Positions 52,571-63,628 of a DNA stretch of 64,000 nt are shown piece after piece. Position 1 is the first letter of the stretch, and each line of letters opens with the position of its first letter. This stretch comes from Nitzschia sp. pyKryTriq1. Its lineage: Eukaryota > Bacillariophyta > Bacillariophyceae > Bacillariales > Bacillariaceae. A program made the translations under genes and the position numbers. Location: the NCBI GenBank assembly GCA_956465555.1, contig OY101116.1:2914001-2978000 (forward strand). The letters run 5' to 3'. Below the pieces are notes generated by a model, which did not search any database, was not told the DNA's origin, and worked only from the letters and a program-made list of their open reading frames with translations.

Positions 52571-55557
52571 CTAACGCCCCGATACTTTCACTTTCTCGAC
52601 ATAACATTCGATGACATCATCAGGTTCGAAAGTCTCGAAATCAACAAGGCCGATACCACATTCGTTTCCAGCTTCAATCGTATCGGCTTCCGCCTTGAAA
52701 TTTCGTAGAGTCTTGATTTTGGTTTCAATGAGAATTTTGTCGCCGCGCATGACGCGAACATTTCCGCCTTTTCGAAGAATTCCATCAGTGCATTTGCTTC
52801 CGGCAATATTTCCGGTTCCACCGATGTTGAAAACTTCCTGGACAGTCGCCGAACCTGTGTATTCACCAGCGGGGGTCGGTGACAGAACCTCTTGCATTCT
52901 GGATTCTACCGATTCGATCGCATCATACACAATGTTGTAGTATTCAATCGGGATATTCTGTGTGCGTGCGTCTTCCATGGCCGCGAACGACGCAGCAGTG
53001 TTAAACGCAATGATTGTTGTCTCGGGCGTGACTGAGGCAATTGCGACGTCACTTTTGCTAACTTCGCCAGCTTCGCTGACTAGTACCTTCACCGTCACCA
53101 CAGCTTCGTCATCTTCCAGCTTTAGCTCTCGGAGAGCCCTCGTCAATGCCTCCGCTGATCCTTGAACGTCCGCCTTCACCAGAACGCACATTTCTCGACT
53201 CTCCTTTGTCGCCCCGAATGCCATCGAAACAGAATTCATGAGCCCATCTTGGTAAAAGGCCGATGACCTCTCTCGAGAAATACTGTATAGGAGAGAAGCG
53301 TGAGAAAGGTTGACGTGCCGGAAAAATATCGCATTCATGCCACTCCAAAGTTCGCTTACCGTTGACGACTTTCTGCCAATGCCCTAGCCGCTTGCTCGTC
53401 ATCCATAACAACCAATGGATCTCCGGCCGAAGGAATTCCTTCGAACCCAACAATTTGAACCGGCCGACTTGGTCCAGCTTCTTCAAGTCTAGTTTTGCCA
53501 TCGTTGGGATCAATGAGAGCTCGTACTTTACCATAAGTTTCTCCTGCAACAAAAACATCACCAATGCGCAGAGTTCCTTTTTTGACGAGAGAAGTAGCGA
53601 CAGTCCCAAAACCTCTTTCCACGTTGGCCTCGATGACAATGGCCTCAGCATTTCGGTTTGGGTTTGCCTTCAGATCCCCAATTTCGGCTTGAAGCATGAT
53701 CTTATCCAACAAATCATCAAGGTTGCGTCCTTCCTTGGCGCTAATTTGGGAAACCATCACGTCTCCACCGAATTCCTCTGTGAGGATGTCATATGCCGTC
53801 AATTCTGTCATGACTTTCGTAGGATCCGCTGTTTCGAGATCGCATTTGTTGATTGCAACAACCAGTGGGACACCAGCCTGCCTGGCACAAACAATCGAGT
53901 CTGCGGTCTGCTGTTTGACGCCATCATCTGCTGCAACAACTAGAATAACAATATCTGTTATGTTCGCTCCACGTTCTCGCATATCCGTGAATGCAGCATG
54001 GCCCGGGGTGTCGATGAATGTAATTTTCTTGTCGTTATGCTTCACCTGATAGGCAGCAATATGCTGCGTAATACCACCGGCTTCGCGAGCAGTGACATCC
54101 GTGTTTCGAATGGCGTCAAGTAAGGAAGTCTTTCCATGATCGACGTGTCCCATGATTGTAACGACGGGGGCGCGGTATTCCAAATCTTCTGGGTCGTCCT
54201 CGAGGGTAACAAATCCAGATTCCAATGCACTTTCCTCACCATCCTCGTCTCTGTTTCAGAAAAGTCAAGTTAGATTGCAGCAGCATGGCACAAAGCTGAG
54301 AACCAGCCTCAAACTTACTCATCATCCCAATCTTCATCATCTGCTCCAGCAACAACCTTCCCAAAACCTTCCACGACAGCTACGCACGTTGCTTGATCCA
54401 AGCTTTGGGTCATCGAGGCCATTACCCCTAAATCTGTCATAAGTAGCTTGATGATCGATACTGGTTTTTCGTCAATGAGCTCAGCCAATTGCGCTACAGT
54501 GACGGAGCCCCTGTGTTTGAAATGTAAGATAATGCCATGGGATCGTTGACCAACCGAATACGTTGTTCAAATTACTTACTCCGGTAGGTAAACAGTCCGA
54601 CGCTCCTCAGCTGCTTCTGCTTTCGCCTCCTTCTCAGCAGTACGGTCCCTCTTCCTCAGACTTCCACGGCGATTTGAAAGCGATGCGGCTCGCCCTTTCC
54701 TAGTTGTTCCAAGCTTGAGAGACGTTTTGCGCTGATTTCTAGCATCTCCCGCCCCCTCGTAACCTTCAGCCTTTTTCTTTGCGGGTCGCTGCCTCTTACC
54801 ATTTTTGCTAGCGGGACCAGAAGAATTGTCTGAAAAAGGAAAAAGGTTAGAAAATTGTCTTTTGAGCCCCATCCATCGACCACCGACAACCGATAAAGCG
54901 TCCAACATGGGCTTTTAAGGTTTTCACACCTACCATCATCGAAGTTTTTTTTTGGTTTATTTTTGTAGTCGGATTTACTGTAGTCAATGTCCGACTTACT
55001 ACTTGAGCCACCGTCCGCTCCGCCGCCACTGTTAGAAGCGGCGGGTCTTGAATTGCGATCTGGACTTGGACCTCTTGAGTTGCGATCTTGAGGACCGCGA
55101 GAACTATTGTTGTCAGATGGGCCGGAATTCGATCGCCTATCTTGTGGGGGTCGGGGAGCTTGGGCAACCCTTTGAACCCTCATAGGATTCTCGAGCTTCA
55201 GTGCCGCTTGTCCTCCTCCCGCACCACCACCACCACCACCGGGCCGATAATTCCGCCTCCCGTTACTCTTGTCGCTATCATTTCTCGGGTAGGGTCTCTT
55301 CCTCTCCGTTTGCCCGGATGTCGCTGTAGACTCTTTCAAAATGGTCGCACTGCAAAATGGCTGAGAATTCGACATGAAAAAAGAGCTCAATGAGCGGTTC
55401 CAGTAACTTACCCCCACTTTATTTTGCAGATACCACCGAACGTCCGCTCCGAGCATGTCCTCCCCGTCAATGATGCCGGAGCAGACGGGGCAAACGCCGA
55501 CACCGAAAAAGCAGCTAACACCGCCATAGCGACCCGGAAAGAATTTGAAGTCTTCAT
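52571..55557 (-). CDS. infB: Plastid translation initiation factor IF-2, nuclear encoded
   Basis: Six exons: 55557-55412, 55349-54934, 54829-54580, 54510-54319, 54250-53360 and 53282-52571; introns 62, 104, 69, 68 and 77 bp; 868 residues, closing in frame. The N-terminus is a signal peptide with SAFAP at 20-24, so the protein should go to the plastid. Residues 50-270 are basic, Gly/Asn/Arg/Ser-rich and disordered. The IF2_N-like segment (TVAQLAELIDEKPVSIIKLLMTDLGVMASM) follows. The GTPase domain has GHVDHGKT (369-376), IDTPGHAAF and NKCD. Domains II-IV end with VECYVEKVKVSGR-like sequence (IECYVEKVKVSGR). It brings initiator tRNA to the plastid ribosome. Confidence 0.94.
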
Positions 55558-56354
55558 TATCTCAAGTTTTTTTCCTCCAAACTTCACTTTCCACGATAGC
55601 TCTCCTAAATCCAATCTACACCCTGTGAACTAAGCTCTTCAATTCAGAAACCTAATACTGGTAATTTCTCTTTTTCGATGTTTTGCCAAAAGATGTTGGG
55701 AATTCAGTGTGTTGACGTCTTTTTCTCCAGCATCTGCTTGAAGACATTCATTCAACATCATGCGATGAGTGGCTTTCCTCGGTTGGTGGACGTTCGTTGG
55801 TGCGATTGAGGATGATGTTCCGTGTTCCGCACTTCTTTTTCAGGGGTGCAAGAAAGGCAATTACTTTATTGAAGAATATCTCGGGCCCCTGAGTTTCAAA
55901 AAGAACGTGCGTCGTTCGTGTCGATCTGGCTCAGCGTCCGTCCTGCCCCCATTCGCGATGATGAAGAATTATTGTCGTCTTGTTTTCATCGCTTCCACGT
56001 GGTTCTCCTCCGGGCTTGCGTCACAGAGCAGGCACGCCCGGCTCGCCACCCGGGTACGAGGAATACGTTACATAGCTACTAGCGGCGGGAAACTTTGGCC
56101 TCTTGCCTCTCGTTCGTCGTCGTCGGTCGTGGTCTAATTTCTGACGATGACGATGACGATACTGTAGTAGAATAGATGGATGGCCAAAGTACGACTACGG
56201 TATGACGATTTTGCCGAGTTGTTACCAAACTGCTCCACCATCACATACTCGTAACTTTGTATTGCTGTCAACTCAAAACCAAGTCTTTCAGAGCTTCGAC
56301 AACAAGAACGAGGAAGCAGTTCACAGACGAAGGAATAAAATTCTTGCAACAACA
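55558..56354. other. Divergent upstream region of IF-2 and the PAP gene
   Basis: 797 bp. A 122-codon frame at about 55769-56137 has no domain or coding signal and is not called. Confidence 0.5.
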
Positions 56355-57125
56355 ATGAGAGCGACCACGATTTTCGGGCTTCTGATACTGCTCGATGCAT
56401 CTTTTGCCTTCCAAAATTTGTTTGCCTCTTTCTCTCCACCAAAAAGTCCGCTTAAGACACAAGGTGCCGTTAACCTTGAAGACGAACTCTTGAGTGCGAT
56501 TGAAAATCTGGGTGAGAATCGGTTGGCAAATGATGCTAGAATCTCGGAGCTGGTTGCTTCGTTAGAGAAAACGAAATCGATTCCATCCCCCGCCATTGCT
56601 CCAGAGGTTTATGGTAGATGGAAGTTAGTCCACACCAACAACGCCAACACAGCTTCTCCGATCCAGCGAAAAGCCGTCGATTCCAGTTCTTTCGCAATCT
56701 ACCAAGATATCATTTTTAATTCCAAGAACCAGCTCGTCGTCAGTCAAGTGGTGAAATTCAGCGACAGTGCCGAACTCAAGGTGGACGCCTTGGCTAGTAC
56801 ATCCGCGTATCCGTTGCCAGAACTAACAGAAAGAAAAGGAGATGGAAAAATTCTAGGACTTAATATTCTTGGCGTATCAAAGGTTGGCGAAGAAGCTGGA
56901 GAGGATGCAAGTCGACCCGACTCACGTATTAAGTTTGTATTTGACGAAGGCAACTTTGAGCTCGGAAGCCTCAAAGTACCATACCCAGTGCCATTCAGAC
57001 TTCCGTTTCTGCGGGATGCTGTAAAAGGATGGATAGACATCACCTATATGAGTGACCGCATGCGGATTTCCCGGGGCAATAAGGGAACCACCTTCATTTT
57101 ACTGAAAGAGGACGACGAGTCTTGA
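56355..57125 (+). CDS. PAP/fibrillin-family plastid lipid-associated protein
   Basis: Single exon, 256 residues from the ATG at 56355. The signal peptide ends in DASFAFQNLF, a plastid-type motif with Phe at the cleavage point. The PAP/fibrillin domain follows: LEDELLSAIENLGENRLANDARISELVASLEK, VYGRWKLVHTNNANTASPIQ, and the lipocalin-like ending YMSDRMRISRGNKGTTFILLKE. Fibrillins bind lipids and quinones at thylakoids and plastoglobules. Which fibrillin subfamily is unclear. It is convergent with the gamma-glutamyltransferase gene, 28 bp between stops. Confidence 0.9.
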   Translation: MRATTIFGLLILLDASFAFQNLFASFSPPKSPLKTQGAVNLEDELLSAIENLGENRLANDARISELVASLEKTKSIPSPAIAPEVYGRWKLVHTNNANTASPIQRKAVDSSSFAIYQDIIFNSKNQLVVSQVVKFSDSAELKVDALASTSAYPLPELTERKGDGKILGLNILGVSKVGEEAGEDASRPDSRIKFVFDEGNFELGSLKVPYPVPFRLPFLRDAVKGWIDITYMSDRMRISRGNKGTTFILLKEDDES

Positions 57126-57153
57126 ACTCTAGCTTGCTTCCTCGTGGGTTGTG

Positions 57154-59675
57154 CTAGTATCCCGCTGGTTTTCCTCCTTTTCGAATATCCGAGACAGCAG
57201 ATAGAATATTTGTTTCAAAATCTACCGCGACTGCTTGCACAGTTCCAGCGTAGTCGATATCGAGTAAGTCACTGTGCCCTCGAGCTAAAAGTGCATCTTT
57301 AGTCCGCTGAGACACAGCGATCGTCGGCCCCTGCTCAAGATGAGAGAGCTCTGTCGTAGTAATTGCTGCATCGTGATACATGAGCTGATCACTGAGGAGG
57401 TAGAGGATGTGAGTGGAAATATTATGTCATAGCCCTGCCTCATTGCTTTAAGTCAACTTACTGTACGCGGGCATGAGCAATCGATCCGAATAGATCCATT
57501 CCGAGCATGCAATAGTTTATTATCACCTGTAGGACAGCTGTGATGATTTTGGGCCCACCACTTCCTCCAACGACAAGCTTCAGCTTTCCAAACTCGGAAT
57601 CACTTGATCCTTCCGTCTTGCGAAATACCATTGTTGGAGACATTGACGATAAAGGCTGTGATTTGAAGGAAACGGTCTGTTAGAAAATATGGAAGGGCCG
57701 CAGGCTACCATAGGTATGCTTGAGATACTTACCCTTTTCCCTGGAGCGATAAAGTTCTCTTCTGAAGGCTTCAGTCCGAAGAAGTTGCTCCTTCCAGGAT
57801 TTCCAAAGTCTGCAGGTTATTCAGTGGAATGGACTGACGCGTAAGAAGAATCATCTTGGACAAGAGACAATGCTTGTTCTACCGAAACTTACCATCCATC
57901 GTATTTCCAAGCACTACCCCAGTTGACTTGCTATAAACAAGGGAACCGAAAATTTGATTCACCGACGAAGTGATTGACACGGAATTTCCGTCTTTGTCTA
58001 CGACCGAGAGGTGCGTCGTTCCAAAATCATCTAAATATCCGAAGGTACGAGCCAACTTTCGACGTTTTCGAAGCCTTCGATCACCCTCATGAGCGTCCTC
58101 AATATCGCTATCGCCCTCATGATCCTTCAACTGCGCCCACTTTGCGCCACCATAATGGGAAAGGCGCAACGTCGTATTATCCAGAGTAATCTTGCGAAGG
58201 CTTTCCATGTAGGGTCCAGATGTCAGATCGCTCACCGCTTCAGCAGTCTTATTTGTGAAGTAGGCTGGGTCACTCAATGACATCCGAATAGCGAATGCAT
58301 GCCGCATTGCTTCTACAGTCCTATGAACTGAAAGCGTATCCGCAGATCCCGCCATCGGGAGCTTGTAACCCGAGAGAAAACGTGCCGCACCGATAACAGT
58401 AGCACCACCAGAACTTGGAGGAGGCACCCCGACGAGAGTATACCCGGATGCAACGCCATAAACGGGTGATCGCAACACCGGTTCGTAATTCGCCAAGTCT
58501 TCTGCTGTCAAGATCCCTCCTTCCGATTGAACTTCCTTGGCCAAACTTTCAGCTAGGTTACCCTCATAAAATGCCTTGCTCCCATGCTTTGCCACGAGTG
58601 ACAAAGTATCCGCTAGGTTGTAGTTACGGAGCAATTCACCTTCTTGGAGACCCGAATCCCAGCTATCGTATTTCGTCAGTAGACTACGGAGTCCTGGATA
58701 TTCCCCGTATTTTTTGGATCTCACAAGCATATTTTTAATGTCACCAGCAAGATGCGCGGAAACAGGAACCCCATCGGTAGCCATCTGAATGACAGGTGCT
58801 AGCACTTCCGACCATGACAAGGATCCATGCCGTATATGCGCTAGTTCCAGACCCCGAAGCTCGCCTGGTACTGCCACCGCTAGCCCCCCGATGGAAGATG
58901 CCGACTGGGGTTTCGACAAGTACATGTCTTGTGATGCAGCACCCGGCGCCGTCTCTCGACAGTCGATTACCTCCGTCATTTTTTGGCTGTCAACTGGAAA
59001 GTTCGGGTCACGCTGGTCCTCGAATTTTAGTGCATTAGTGGGATCGTAACGAGCTTCATGATTGGCTCTGTCCGAATGAATCAGAATAAACGCACCGCCA
59101 CCAAGGCCCGACGACGCGGGATTTGCCAAACCCAAGCATAAAGTCGTCGTCACTGCGGCGTCCACGGCGTTTCCACCTTTCATCAAAATAGAAGTGCCTA
59201 ATTTCGAACAGCTTTCGTGATCGGCAGCGACGGCGCCATTACGCAGACCATCAATGGCCGAATCCTTCTCTAGAGATAGAATTTGTTCGAAAGTCGTCAT
59301 GGTGGGTGTTTGCACTGCGTTCAACCTGCTGCAGGAAAACCACCCCGCCAGAAACACACCGACCACGAGCGCGAAAATCGAGCACAAAGGGACGCAGAAG
59401 AAACGCAACGGTATTCTTGTTTCAGTAAGGATCTCTTTATCATCCTCACTTGTGCTTTCAGTGTCGGAAACTGCATCATTATCATCATCTTCTTGCGACG
59501 CAACTTCGTATTCAAAGGCCTTTAAAATGCCAGCCATGATCAGTTCTGCGGAGGATCTCCGTCGAAGCTTGCTGTTGCTCGAGGAAAGTCTGGACGAAGA
59601 CCTGCGCCGCTTGGGTGTTGCCAGGGGTGAAGATTCTGACGGTGGTAGATCTGAAAAGGAAACGGAAGGTTCCAT
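57154..59675 (-). CDS. Gamma-glutamyltransferase, type II membrane protein
   Basis: Four exons: 59675-57893, 57809-57733, 57655-57462 and 57391-57154; introns 83, 77 and 70 bp; 763 residues. A ~90-residue Ser/acidic cytosolic N-terminus precedes one membrane anchor (FFCVPLCSIFALVVGVFLAG). The enzyme domain has GGNAVDAAVTTTLCLGLANPASSGLGGGAF, GELRGLELAHIRHG, GVPPPSSGGATVIG and DFGTTHLSVVDKDGNSVSITSSVNQIFGS. Thr553 is the expected autoprocessing site and nucleophile. Exons 2-4 restore GNPGRSNFFG, SPTMVF and VVGGSGGPKII. It cleaves the gamma-glutamyl bond of glutathione outside the cytosol. A basic cluster RRLRKRRK lies at 533-540, just before the processing site. Confidence 0.93.
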
Positions 59676-60206
59676 TACTTATTTCGGTTGTGGAGTGGAG
59701 TCTACTGAGAGAGAGAGAGAGAGAGAGAGAGAGGGTGGGCGAAGATCTGTTGAGCAACAACTAACGGCGGTAATGACAGCTTTCGGAATATGGAGAGCAA
59801 AAGATACATCTACATCTATCTAAGTATTTCAATCGTAGAAATTGTTTTGAAAGAGCTCGCCTTTATCGTGCGTTTGAACGTCGAAAGTTCCCGCCGGGAT
59901 TGGAGCACAATTTAAGGCTCGTAATAAATCTGGCTTCATTCTGCGATCGGCACATATTTTTTCATTAATAGACTTCAGAACTTGGTACTCACTGTACGAG
60001 TTTTGATACGTGCCAAGTGCGCAATCAAAAATCGTTTTACGACTAGCCTACCACTAAGACGACGCGATATTCTAATTCTCGTCTACTAATACTAGAGCCC
60101 TCTCAAGTCTCATCACGCTACAAGCTACTATACTAGTAGGACTTGAGAGTTCTCTCTACAGAGAAGAGACCCATTTGCAAAACAACGCCACCTATATCTA
60201 GACGAG
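59676..60206. other. Intergenic, (GA)n tract
   Basis: No gene seen; (GA)n at 59707-59733, close to the start of the gamma-glutamyltransferase gene. Confidence 0.55.
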
Positions 60207-63098
60207 TTAGTCAGAATCCGAGTCGTCATCGTCGTCATCCGCATCCAGATCTTCGTCCACCCCATCACTATCATCCTCCGCTTCCTTGCCAGCTTTCTCT
60301 TTCTTGCTGTATGCTTTTGACTCGTCCTGGAACCTTGTCTTATCCTTGTTGGCAAGCTCTTCGTATTTCGCTTTCTCTTCGGGCGTCAAGGCCTTGAACA
60401 TCTGACCAATCTTCCTTCCCTGTTCGTAGAGACAAAAATGCAGGTGAGAAATTTGAATTTTGATGCACCATTTCCCACCCGCAGTCGTACTGGAGCATAC
60501 TAGTTTCAACTTACGATGTCCCCAAAAGAAAAATCTGGATTCTCCTCTTTGACCTTTGATCGGACTGCATTGCTGAAGAACATGAAACTGCTCTGCCCGC
60601 GCTTCGGAGCATTAGGATCCTTCTTTGCCTTCTTTTTCCCTTTTGCTGAAGCTTTCGCCGCTTCGGTACCAGCTGGAGGCTCGTAGTCTTCCATTTCATC
60701 CTTATACCTCTCCTTATCTGCGTTTGCCTGAAAGTAGCGAAACAGGAAAGCGGCAGTGAGTATCTTTGCCCATTAGATGCATCGTAGCTACTGCTTCCCC
60801 GTTCGACGTTCTTATTGAACTCACCTTGTCCTCGTATTTCTTCTTCTCTTCGGGACTTAAACTCTTGAATTCTTTCGATACGAGCCGCGCCTACAAACAA
60901 GAACAAACCAATCAATCATTTGTGAGCATCCCGATTTTCAATCCATATCATCCCAACAGAAGTGCGCCAAGTACAACATACCAGGTCTCCAAAGCTCGCA
61001 TCGGGATTTTCGCTCTTCACCCGCGCACGATTCTCGGCCATGTAAATCATGTAGCTAGAGAGAGCTTTCTTGGGCGCCTTCGGGTCCTTCTTCGCCTTCT
61101 TCTTGGCCGGACTGTCTCCACCACTCTTCTTCGACTTATTCTTTCGCTTCTTCTTGGGTAGATCATCCACAATCATGTCGGAATCGTCATCATCGTCGTC
61201 GTCGCCTGCTTTGGATTTGGATTTCTTCCCGCCTCGAGCTTCCTCCAGGTCTGAATCCAAATCGTCGTCAATCTCATCCCCAAATTCATCATCGTCAACG
61301 TCGCTACCACTTCCGGAAACCTCGCTACCACTACCCTCGTCATCTTGTTCGGCTTGCTTTTCATCGTAGTCTTCATCTTCCGACTCTTCGCCAAGACCAT
61401 CCTCATCGGGACCGCCATAGATTTCATCCTCATTGTATACGGGAGCAGTTGCCACTTCTACAGTGTTTTCTTGTAGATTCTTGATGCTAATGTTCTTGCT
61501 CGACAAGAAGCTGTAGAGTCCCTGGTAGTCGGACCGATCAATACCAGAAAAGATGTATTCTTGGGACGTTGTTCCTGACGAGGCACTTGACTTGAGCATG
61601 ACCGCAAGATCAAAGTTGCGCGTGGACCCTTGCCCACCTGCATAACGCTGAAATTCGACGCTTTCGACCTCGTTAAATCGAATAAGCACGGGTGGTTTGT
61701 GTATAAAGACAAATTGCTTCTCCAAAGGGTACAACAAGCCTTCATTGGCACGCAAGGCGCACTTGACGCACGATTGTTGATTCGCATTGGAGAACTTTCC
61801 TGGAATGAATACCTTCTTCTTGGCAATGACCTTGAAAGTCTTTGCCACTAGATTGGAAAAGGAACCGCGCATGACGGGTTGTAGATCGTCCCCGTACTCT
61901 TTCTTGAGAGTTTCCTCGTCCATGTTGACAGTGACCTCATCAGGATCTTTTGAAGTTTGCAATACCAGATGCTGGTACCGTTGCTGTCCTTGACGAATCG
62001 GTTTGTCCAAGGCAATGACAAACGCCATGTGCACCTCGTCCGGCTTTGGCAGCAGGAAGAGTCGCGAGATATCGTCGTACTTGATCTTGTAATCGTATTT
62101 TTGACCACGCATCCGAAAGAATCGATCGTCTATGGAGGGCAGTGATGAACCGAGCGTGAGAAAAACAAGTAGTTCCATCGTAATAGAGGCTTCTTCTGGA
62201 CAGGAGGACTGGTAGTGTGTACTTACAAAGCTCGATCGAGTATCGCCCACGAGGTGTGAGGAAGGATCCCTTTTCGTGGTCGAACTCCACAATGACATCC
62301 CCAGTCGTCTTGCGAATGTTTGCCGTGCTCATAATCTTTTGCTGCAACAACTCGGCCCGAGTTTTGACTGTTCTATCGGCAGGATCGCTTTCCTGATCAG
62401 GCGGAATATAGAAGCGGATACTCACCAACTGATCATTGTTTGCTTCTACAGCATCACTTTCAGGGAATTGCAGCTCAATCTCGTTGCGATTGTTTCCCGG
62501 CAAGACGCATTGCGACACCTCAGCAAGATCCAAAGAGAGCATCTCGTCGCCTTCTCGCACTTCAAATTCCTGTCAATGACAATGACAACGACAACGGTCG
62601 GTGGGTGGGTGGGTAAGGGTGAGCAAATCCTTCCAACGAGGCAACGAACGAACGAGCCGCACAACGATAACTGGGTCTTACCTCTCCCTCTTCATCGGCA
62701 TCTTCTAGAATACAATGCCGAAAGGTGAGTTTCTTCCCGGTCAGTTTCGAGAGACCAAACTGTGTTCCGGCAGCGCTAACGTTGGTCTTGGCAAGATCCA
62801 CGTCGTAACCGTTCTTGAAGATTTCCCGGAGACTTTCAAACTCGCCGGCTGGAAACCCGTCGAAGCGAAACTCATGTGGCAGCTTGTTGCTACCCGATGT
62901 CTGCAAGCGCAAATGTCCTGATTTTCCAAAGACCGTCCACTGGGCCGATGTGATGGCGTCTTTGGGGATGCTTTTGGTGCTCCCTTGGACCGATTCATGA
63001 GTCAAGGCAGACGTCCATTTGATTCCGCCTTCTTCACAACCAAAGCTTCCCACGGAATGACCGTGCAAGCCAATGTGCTTCCATAATCCCAACGACAT
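60207..63098 (-). CDS. SSRP1: FACT complex subunit SSRP1 with two HMG boxes
   Basis: Six exons: 63098-62682, 62569-62227, 62129-60982, 60890-60825, 60727-60515 and 60419-60207; introns 112, 97, 91, 97 and 95 bp; 799 residues. SSRP1 with SPT16 moves histones during transcription and replication. In order: an N-terminal PH-like region, a structure-specific recognition region ([34 protein letters not shown] over a splice), a second PH-like domain ([15 protein letters not shown]), an acidic stretch (about 490-560), then HMG box 1 (603-672) and HMG box 2 (696-765) and an acidic tail. Both HMG boxes carry a phase-0 intron at the same site, after SFGDL and SFGDI. Plant and animal SSRP1 have one HMG box. 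Confidence 0.93.
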
Positions 63099-63628
63099 GG
63101 TGTAGTGTACCGTTGTGGTGATGAAATAAGTGAAAAGCTACCGGCACGTGTGGCAAGAAGGCGACATCCAACAACCACACCACCACCTGCCTCCGATCAT
63201 CATACCGGCATTTCAGTCTGATGCTCGTCCATGGTCGACCGCCATTTCAGCGGGTTTTCCCGCGCTTTGGATAGATGATGATGATGATACTTCGGCGGCG
63301 GTTCGCGCGCGCCGGCGGCAGCTTTTCGCGCATTTATTGACGCATTCGACTACTATTGTCGCACTTACACGTGGAAGCCATCATCCGCCACACAGAAAAG
63401 CCATCAGAACAGAAAACAGAAGAAGAACGAAGAAAACCGCGCTTCACGTAAATAAAAGAACGGGGAACGAACAACGCTCTCATCATCACTTTGCACATCA
63501 TCCATGGTACCGGTATGGAAGTGGAAAGGGGATGTTTCGCTGCTGCTAAATCTGCCCATTGTGCAACCTTGTCACAGCTATTCATAATAATATTTATTCG
63601 AACCGCAAAATCTATCATAGAGATAATT
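63099..63628. other. Intergenic, divergent upstream region
   Basis: Between SSRP1 and the gene at the right edge; TACCGGTA at 63508-63515. No gene seen. Confidence 0.5.

Noticed and set aside
55769-56137. 122-codon plus-strand frame between IF-2 and PAP
   Set aside because: No recognisable family, no splice context; sits in a divergent promoter region.
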